Shown here piece after piece: positions 59,205 to 64,000 of a DNA stretch of 64,000 nucleotides. A program made the translations under genes and the position numbers. The stretch comes from Bacillus pseudomycoides. GTDB lineage: Bacteria > Bacillota > Bacilli > Bacillales > Bacillaceae_G. The stretch covers positions 19,129 through 83,128 of the forward strand of contig NZ_NVOY01000044.1 in assembly GCF_002551005.1 (NCBI RefSeq). The letters run 5' to 3'. Below the pieces are notes generated by a model. The model had not been told where the DNA came from. It saw only the letters and a program-made list of their open reading frames with translations, and did not search any database. The stretch's first letter is position 1; each line of letters begins with the position of its first letter.

Positions 59205-60923
59205 ATGAAAGTAGAAACACTTCCAGTTATTCAAGGGGAAAATAATTTGTTAAATTACGATGAAGCATATCGAAATTTTAATTGGGAAGAAGTTAATCAA
59301 AATTTTTCTTGGCATGAAACTGGGCGAGTAAATATGGCTTATGAGGCCATTGATCGACATGCCAAATCCCACCGAAAAAATAAAGTAGCATTGTATTATC
59401 AAGATGGTGCGAGAAAAGAGAAATATACGTTTAAAGAAATGAAAGAATTGTCGAATAAAGCAGGAAATGTTTTGAAAAATTATGGGGATGTCGAAAAAGG
59501 CGACCGCGTCTTTATTTTTATGCCTCGTTCACCGGAATTATATTTTACTTTATTAGGTGCAGTAAAGCTTGGAGCAATCGTTGGCCCATTATTTGAAGCT
59601 TTCATGGAAGCGGCTGTATGTGACCGTCTGGTGGATAGTGAAGCAAAGGTGCTTGTGACAACACCAGAATTGTTAGAACGTATACCATTTAATGATTTAC
59701 CAGCATTAAAAACAGTATTTGTTGTTGGAGAAGGTGTAGAAGATGACGGTAAAATTGTAGCATTTAATCCGCTTTTTGAACAAGCTTCTAATCAGTTAAA
59801 AATGGAATGGCTTGGAAGAGAAGATGGACTCATTTTACATTATACATCTGGTTCAACAGGGAAACCAAAAGGTGTGCTGCATGTTCAAAATGCAATGGTG
59901 CAGCATTATCAAACAGCAAAATGGGTGTTGGATTTAAAAGAAGATGATGTGTATTGGTGCACGGCAGATCCAGGCTGGGTAACAGGAACAGCATATGGTA
60001 TTTTTGCGCCTTGGCTAGTCGGAGCTTCTAACGTAGTTTTAGGAGGACGCTTTAGCCCGGACGCTTGGTATGAAACGCTTCAAGATTACGGTGTAACAGT
60101 TTGGTATAGCGCTCCGACAGCATTTCGTATGTTAATGGGTGCTGGTGACGATACGCTGAAAAAATATGATTTATCAGCTCTTCGTCATATTTTAAGTGTT
60201 GGGGAACCGTTAAACCCAGAAGTAATTCGCTGGGCGATGAAAGTGTTCCATCTTCGTATTCATGATACGTGGTGGATGACGGAAACAGGAGGACAAGTTA
60301 TCTGTAACTATCCTTGTATGGAAATTCGTCCAGGATCAATGGGAAAACCAATTCCAGGCGTGAAGGCAGCGATCGTTGATAATGAAGGTAATGAATTGCC
60401 GCCATACACAATGGGGAACTTAGCAATTGGAAAAGGATGGCCATCGATGATGCGTGCTGTTTGGAATAACCCGCAAAAATATGAGTCTTATTTTATGCCA
60501 GGAGACTGGTATGTGTCAGGTGACTCTGCTTATATGGATGGAGATGGATATTTCTGGTTCCAAGGGCGTATTGACGATGTCATTATGACGTCTGGTGAAC
60601 GTGTTGGTCCGTTTGAAGTAGAAAGTAAATTAATTGAGCATACAGCAGTTGCAGAAGCAGGTGTTATCGGGATTCCAGATCCTGTACGCGGAGAAATTAT
60701 TAAAGCGTTCATCGCACTGCGCGCAGGTTACGAACCATCTGAAGAATTAAAAGAAGACATTCGTCAATTTGTGAAAAAAGGATTAGCTGCTCATGCGGCA
60801 CCGAGACAAATTGAATTCCGAGATAAATTACCGAAAACGAGAAGCGGTAAAATTATGCGCCGTGTATTAAAGGCATGGGAGTTAAACTTACCAACAGGTG
60901 ACTTGTCTACGATGGAAGATTAA
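59205..60923 (+). CDS. acsA: Acetyl-CoA synthetase AcsA
   Basis: The 572-residue enzyme makes acetyl-CoA from acetate, ATP and CoA through acetyl-AMP. The P-loop is LHYTSGSTGKPKGVLH near residue 222, the WMTETGG motif follows, and the C-terminal PKTRSGKIMRR carries the Lys (about residue 549) that AcuA would acetylate and AcuC deacetylate. AGGGGGATG lies before ATG 59205. It is divergent from acuABC, so target and control genes share one intergenic region. A decayed copy of its 3' end lies at 61769-61864. Confidence 0.96.
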   Translation: MKVETLPVIQGENNLLNYDEAYRNFNWEEVNQNFSWHETGRVNMAYEAIDRHAKSHRKNKVALYYQDGARKEKYTFKEMKELSNKAGNVLKNYGDVEKGDRVFIFMPRSPELYFTLLGAVKLGAIVGPLFEAFMEAAVCDRLVDSEAKVLVTTPELLERIPFNDLPALKTVFVVGEGVEDDGKIVAFNPLFEQASNQLKMEWLGREDGLILHYTSGSTGKPKGVLHVQNAMVQHYQTAKWVLDLKEDDVYWCTADPGWVTGTAYGIFAPWLVGASNVVLGGRFSPDAWYETLQDYGVTVWYSAPTAFRMLMGAGDDTLKKYDLSALRHILSVGEPLNPEVIRWAMKVFHLRIHDTWWMTETGGQVICNYPCMEIRPGSMGKPIPGVKAAIVDNEGNELPPYTMGNLAIGKGWPSMMRAVWNNPQKYESYFMPGDWYVSGDSAYMDGDGYFWFQGRIDDVIMTSGERVGPFEVESKLIEHTAVAEAGVIGIPDPVRGEIIKAFIALRAGYEPSEELKEDIRQFVKKGLAAHAAPRQIEFRDKLPKTRSGKIMRRVLKAWELNLPTGDLSTMED

Positions 60924-60966
60924 ACAAGAAAGGTCTGAACATTCTTCGTTCAGGCCTTTCTTGTTT
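60922..60966 (+). terminator. acsA terminator, 19-bp stem
   Basis: AAACAAGAAAGGTCTGAAC pairs with GTTCAGGCCTTTCTTGTTT (one G.U) around ATTCTTC. Confidence 0.9.
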
Positions 60967-61086
60967 AGCGTATAATGAAATTGTGCAGCGTTACAGATAA
61001 CTTATATGTAATATGTAAAATGCAGCAGAGCATGCAAGAAGGTTAATACAATGGTATAAAGAAAAGTATCTTCTGGAGGGATGTTA

Positions 61087-61713
61087 GTGACGCAATATTA
61101 TCTTTTTGTTACTATGTCAATTTTTCTTATTATTTTGCCAGGACCTGATACGGGATTAGTAACTCAGAATACAATACTGCAGGGGAAACAAGGCGGAATG
61201 AAAACTGTTTTTGGTATTCTATGCGGTTTAAGTATTCATACGTTAGCAGCTGTACTTGGGATTTCAGCAATTCTTGTTAAATCGGCATTTTTATTTTCTA
61301 TTTTTAAGTATATTGGTGCTATTTATCTTATTTATTTAGGATGCGTATCATTATGGTCTTTACGGAAGAAAGGAAAACAAGTAGAGGATATTACAGCTGA
61401 AAATAAGTATCAGGGCACTTCTTGCTTCCGACAAGGTTTTCTTACTAATTTGTTAAACCCAAAAGTAGCTATTTTCTTTCTAACATTTTTACCACAATTC
61501 ATACAGCATAATGGAAATACGTTTTTTCAACTTTTAATTATGGGAATGACATATACAGTTTTAACCTTTCTATGGTTTATACTCTATATTTATTTAATCA
61601 ATGCAATTCGGACGTGGATGAAAAAGCCGTCTACAGAGCGGGCAATTCAAGGCATAAGTGGTTTTGTACTTTTGGCATTTGGCATTAAATTAGCGCTGGA
61701 AAAACGACCGTAA
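61087..61713 (+). CDS. LysE-family amino acid exporter
   Basis: The 208-residue membrane protein has about six helices and the LysE/RhtB signature: ILPGPDTGLVTQNTILQGKQ near the N-terminus, then GILCGLSIHTLAAVLG and NLLNPKVAIFFLTFLPQF. It would export an amino acid or related metabolite. GTG 61087 is seven bases after GGAGG, while ATG 61081 touches it. It is bracketed by the true acsA end and a decayed copy of that end. Confidence 0.85.
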   Translation: MTQYYLFVTMSIFLIILPGPDTGLVTQNTILQGKQGGMKTVFGILCGLSIHTLAAVLGISAILVKSAFLFSIFKYIGAIYLIYLGCVSLWSLRKKGKQVEDITAENKYQGTSCFRQGFLTNLLNPKVAIFFLTFLPQFIQHNGNTFFQLLIMGMTYTVLTFLWFILYIYLINAIRTWMKKPSTERAIQGISGFVLLAFGIKLALEKRP

Positions 61714-61768
61714 TCATTTTTATAAGTAAAGTTCATTTCTTACTTATGGTTAGCCTAGCTAACTTAAA

Positions 61769-61864
61769 GGCTTGGGAATTAACTATTGTCAATAGGCGAC
61801 TGTCTACGATGAAAGATTAAATAAGCAAGGTCTGAATCAAGTATAGTTCAGAACTTGCTTATTT
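61769..61864 (+). pseudogene. Decayed duplicate of the acsA 3' end and terminator
   Basis: This stretch matches acsA 3' sequence and terminator in order: GGCTTGGGAATTAAC, then GACTGTCTACGATGAAAGAT, TAA, and a hairpin AAATAAGCAAGGTCTGAA/TTCAGAACTTGCTTATTT. Identity to 60875-60966 is roughly three in four, with small indels. The hairpin is still a usable terminator for the LysE gene. Confidence 0.8.
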
Positions 61865-61972
61865 TAAGTAGGTTATTATAAAAAACGAAAAAAGAAATAA
61901 AATAATTTTTTGAACCATTTGCCTCCATCATTTGTATAAGTTTATGAAAGAATAAATTAGGGGGCGCTTCAT

Positions 61973-62428
61973 ATGTCGAATAAATGGATGCTTTCATTCG
62001 TTTTAATCAGTATTATAATCGTAATTGCTTTAGGTACACTTTTGCCTATAGCGATAGGATTTAAAGTTTCAATGATTACGTTAGCGTGTATGATGATTAT
62101 TATATTTTCAATCCTTATCCCATTTGATAAGAAATATATTGTACGAAAAGCCGGGAATAAAATCGATTTTACAAAAACAAAAGTATACTTTCGCTGGAAT
62201 GTATTTGATACCATATCTGTCTGTATTGCGGTGTACGCTTGTATATGCGTATATGTGTTATTTTTCTTAGTTTCAAGCGGATTAACAGTTCAAAATCCAT
62301 ATGTGCAATTTTTTACGAATCAAGCGCTGGTTTGGACATTAGTCGCAAGTATTTATTTAATTAGCCGAATCTCTTTAACGTTAAAGGGGATAAAGGAGAT
62401 TAAAAAACATGGCGCAGATTGGGATTGA
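61973..62428 (+). CDS. Four-helix membrane protein before the ECF sigma gene
   Basis: The 151-residue protein has four hydrophobic helices (about 6-26, 30-50, 78-102 and 115-135) and short polar ends. TAGGGGG precedes ATG 61973. Its end overlaps the first possible start of the sigma factor gene, so they form one operon. No family recognised; a role in sensing or modulating the sigma factor is only suggested by position. Confidence 0.6.
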   Translation: MSNKWMLSFVLISIIIVIALGTLLPIAIGFKVSMITLACMMIIIFSILIPFDKKYIVRKAGNKIDFTKTKVYFRWNVFDTISVCIAVYACICVYVLFFLVSSGLTVQNPYVQFFTNQALVWTLVASIYLISRISLTLKGIKEIKKHGADWD

Positions 62429-62954
62429 GGAGGAGTTGATGCTCTCCTATCAAAAAGGAGATGAACAAGCAGGGGAACGGTTATATGTTTTAATCAAACC
62501 TGCGTTATATACTTTTTTATATCGTTTCAATCGTGATGAACAGTTGAGTCAAGATCTCGTCCAAGATACGTTCCTTACATTAGAACGTAAGAAGCAAATG
62601 TATGATGTTGAAAAGGGGAAAGTGAAAACGTATTTGTTTCAAATTGCATATCGGTTAATGATCAATAAGCTTAATCGTAGAAAAAAATGGCGTTCGCTTC
62701 TTCCTTTTTTTATTCCGATTGAAGAGAAGGGGATTTCAAAAGAAGATCGTTTTACGATTCGAGAAGCTATTTTGAAAGTTCCAGAAGAACAGCGAGCTGT
62801 TCTGATTCTTTCGTATTATCATGATATGCCTCATAAGGAAATTGCTGATGTATTAGGTATTCCGATAGGGACGGTTAAATCAAGATTGCATCATGGAATA
62901 AAAAAATTGAAGCAATTGTTGGAGGTGGATGAAATTGAACGAAAATCCCTTTGA
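62409..62954 (+). CDS. ECF sigma factor
   Basis: The 181-residue protein has sigma region 2 (LIKPALYTFLYRFNRDEQLS, then QDLVQDTFLTLERKK with YLFQIAYRLMINKLNRRKK) and region 4 (ILKVPEEQRAVLILSYYHDM, HKEIADVLGIPIGTVKSRLH). It would redirect RNA polymerase in response to an envelope signal. ATG 62409 has AAGGAG at ten bases; an internal ATG at 62439 right after a GAGGAGGAG is an equally good start. The gene lies between two membrane protein genes. Confidence 0.88.
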   Translation: MAQIGIEEELMLSYQKGDEQAGERLYVLIKPALYTFLYRFNRDEQLSQDLVQDTFLTLERKKQMYDVEKGKVKTYLFQIAYRLMINKLNRRKKWRSLLPFFIPIEEKGISKEDRFTIREAILKVPEEQRAVLILSYYHDMPHKEIADVLGIPIGTVKSRLHHGIKKLKQLLEVDEIERKSL

Positions 62955-63177
62955 TAAAGAATATAGATTGAAGCAGCGTTTAGATAGTGATCATGTGGAA
63001 ATTCCTGATTTTCTGCAAAAAGTGAATACGGGAGATCGTTTTTTACGTTTTCTTGCGTCTCCAGCTAAAGATCCTGTTGAAGCGACAATTGGTAATGATT
63101 TATCAATTGTGTTTCACATATCTTTGTTAGTCAGTGTTCCGCTTCTTTCTTTATTGACGATACTCATTGCCAGCTAG
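62929..63177 (+). CDS. Putative anti-sigma membrane protein
   Basis: The 82-residue protein (80 if TTG 62935 is used, which suits GGAGG better) has a polar N-terminal half, EYRLKQRLDSDHVEIPDFLQ, and one C-terminal helix (ISLLVSVPLLSLLTILIAS). A cytosolic part and single span, with the gene overlapping the sigma factor gene, is the layout of small anti-sigma factors such as YxlC. The zinc motif of ZAS anti-sigmas is absent. The function is inferred from position and topology. Confidence 0.6.
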   Translation: MKLNENPFDKEYRLKQRLDSDHVEIPDFLQKVNTGDRFLRFLASPAKDPVEATIGNDLSIVFHISLLVSVPLLSLLTILIAS

Positions 63178-63213
63178 TAAGTATAAGTGAAAAAGAGAAA
63201 CTTTGGGCTACAT

Positions 63214-63243
63214 TTGACAGGCATATACAAATGATGTTATAAA
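63214..63243 (+). promoter_or_regulatory. tyrS promoter
   Basis: TTGACA (63214-63219) with TTATAA/TATAAA at 63237-63243 (17-18 base spacer) lies upstream of the T-box leader. Confidence 0.75.
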
Positions 63244-63264
63244 GAGAAGTATATAAATAATCGA

Positions 63265-63507
63265 GCGTGGAAAGGGAACAGTAGTGATCATTTCCCTGTT
63301 TTAGAGAGCTGATGGTCGGTGAAAATCAGCACATAAATGATCGCGAATTACGACCCTGGAGCATCTTTCTTCGATTGGATTTCATCCGAAAGGGGAAAGA
63401 CGGTGATGAGCCGTTATGTGAATGAGGTGGCAGGTTTTTTTTTACCTGCAACTAGGGTGGTAACGCGATGATTAAAATCGTCCCTTATTGAAGGGGCGAT
63501 TTTTTTA
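63265..63507 (+). promoter_or_regulatory. Tyrosine T-box riboswitch
   Basis: The leader shows the T-box parts in order: the AGAGAGCTGATGGTCGGTGA region at the base of stem I, the specifier UAC (63349-63351, tyrosine) in GAATTACGACC, the conserved T-box AGGGTGGTAACGCG (63454-63467) whose UGGU fits the A discriminator of tRNA-Tyr, and an intrinsic terminator AAAATCGTCCCTT/AAGGGGCGATTTT (63474-63507). Uncharged tRNA-Tyr would stabilise the antiterminator and let tyrS be made. The T-box has AACGCG where the usual sequence is ACCGCG. Confidence 0.92.
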
Positions 63508-63551
63508 TGTTTTAAATTCCGCGCACAAACTATTTTAAAGGAGTGAATAGG

Positions 63552-64000
63552 ATGGAAATTTTACAAGATCTTGAGTTTCGTGGCCTAATTAACCAGCAAA
63601 CTGATGCAGAAGGTTTGCAAGAACTATTAGAGAAAGAAAGTGTGAAATTATACTGCGGTTTTGATCCAACAGCTGACAGTTTACATATTGGTCATATGCT
63701 GCCAATTTTAATATTACGTCGTTTCCAACAAGCAGGACATCAGCCAATCGCACTTGTTGGCGGGGCTACAGGTTTAATTGGTGACCCAAGTGGTAAGAAG
63801 GCAGAGCGTACATTAAATGAAAAAGAAACAGTTGCCTTTTTCAGTGAGCGTATTAAAGAGCAGCTTTCTAACTTCCTAGACTTCAATAAAGAAGGTAATC
63901 CAGCAACGATCGCAAACAACTACGATTGGATTGGTTCTTTAGATTTAATTACATTCTTACGCGATATCGGTAAAAACTTTGGTTTAAACTACATGTTAGC
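63552..64000 (+). CDS. tyrS: Tyrosyl-tRNA synthetase TyrS (partial, runs off the window)
   Basis: The first 149 codons of a class I synthetase: [20 protein letters not shown], the [20 protein letters not shown] segment with its HIGH motif, and [21 protein letters not shown] precedes ATG 63552. It is controlled by the tyrosine T-box just upstream and, as in B. subtilis, follows acsA on the map. The KMSKS loop and RNA-binding domain lie beyond the window. Confidence 0.95.
   Translation, partial: MEILQDLEFRGLINQQTDAEGLQELLEKESVKLYCGFDPTADSLHIGHMLPILILRRFQQAGHQPIALVGGATGLIGDPSGKKAERTLNEKETVAFFSERIKEQLSNFLDFNKEGNPATIANNYDWIGSLDLITFLRDIGKNFGLNYML

Overview
The window is low-GC Firmicute DNA and fits a chromosome of the Bacillus cereus group (B. 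cereus, B. thuringiensis, B. mycoides and relatives). The grounds are protein sequences typical of that group, strong AGGAGG-type ribosome binding sites, frequent ATGA gene overlaps, many U-tailed hairpin terminators, and dispersed intergenic repeats of the bcr type. No rRNA or tRNA gene and no CRISPR array was seen.

The backbone follows the Bacillus subtilis order ytnP - ytzB/ytoP - (DUF84) - ytpP - ytpQ - ytpR - sftA - murC - ytxG - ytxJ - aroA - ccpA - acuCBA <-> acsA - tyrS. Accessory blocks are set between these markers.

Region 1 (1-12.3 kb) is accessory: two SnoaL-like proteins, an HxlR regulator divergent from a quinone-reductase operon, an alpha/beta hydrolase, an SDR without its catalytic Tyr/Lys, a DUF1259 protein, a VOC/nucleotidyltransferase pair, the lactonase-like YtnP, an orphan pair of Opp-type permeases, a TrmB regulator with an EamA exporter, and a SAP/DUF6434 protein. 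Region 2 (12.4-17.2 kb) is a fatty-acid beta-oxidation operon (acyl-CoA synthetase, acyl-CoA dehydrogenase, hydroxyacyl-CoA dehydrogenase, thiolase) with a cre-like site in its leader. Region 3 (17.5-29.2 kb) is housekeeping, from ytzB to murC, and includes SftA with a repetitive acidic linker.

Region 4 (29.3-50.4 kb) is about 21 kb lying between murC and ytxG, which I recall as neighbours in B. subtilis. It holds an Rpn-type nuclease, a MerR regulator with a half-size EamA protein, small membrane proteins, a Fur-box-controlled PepSY protein, and a complete-looking trans-4-hydroxy-L-proline degradation locus (35.3-46.7 kb). That locus contains a sigma-54 enhancer-binding protein flanked by two near-consensus -24/-12 promoters. 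One drives the small Fe-S/FAD subunits leftward; the other drives the DAO-type subunit, the epimerase, a degenerate epimerase paralogue and probably the downstream deaminase, semialdehyde dehydrogenase and APC permease rightward. Beyond it lies a scar in which a truncated rap gene, with its phr peptide gene intact, is fused to a truncated aminoglycoside-phosphotransferase-like gene.

Region 5 (50.4-64 kb) returns to the backbone: ytxG, ytxJ, aroA, ccpA, mscL, acuCBA, acsA, a LysE-family exporter bracketed by a decayed duplicate of the acsA 3' end, an ECF sigma operon, and a tyrosine T-box leader with the start of tyrS.

The observations most worth following are the two sigma-54 promoters with the dead racemase paralogue in the hydroxyproline locus, a six-copy structured repeat (one copy supplying a gene's Shine-Dalgarno sequence), the rap/APH deletion scar with its orphan Phr peptide, and the acsA-end duplication. 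None clearly amounts to a wholly new system; the hydroxyproline locus and the repeat are the best candidates for new biology.
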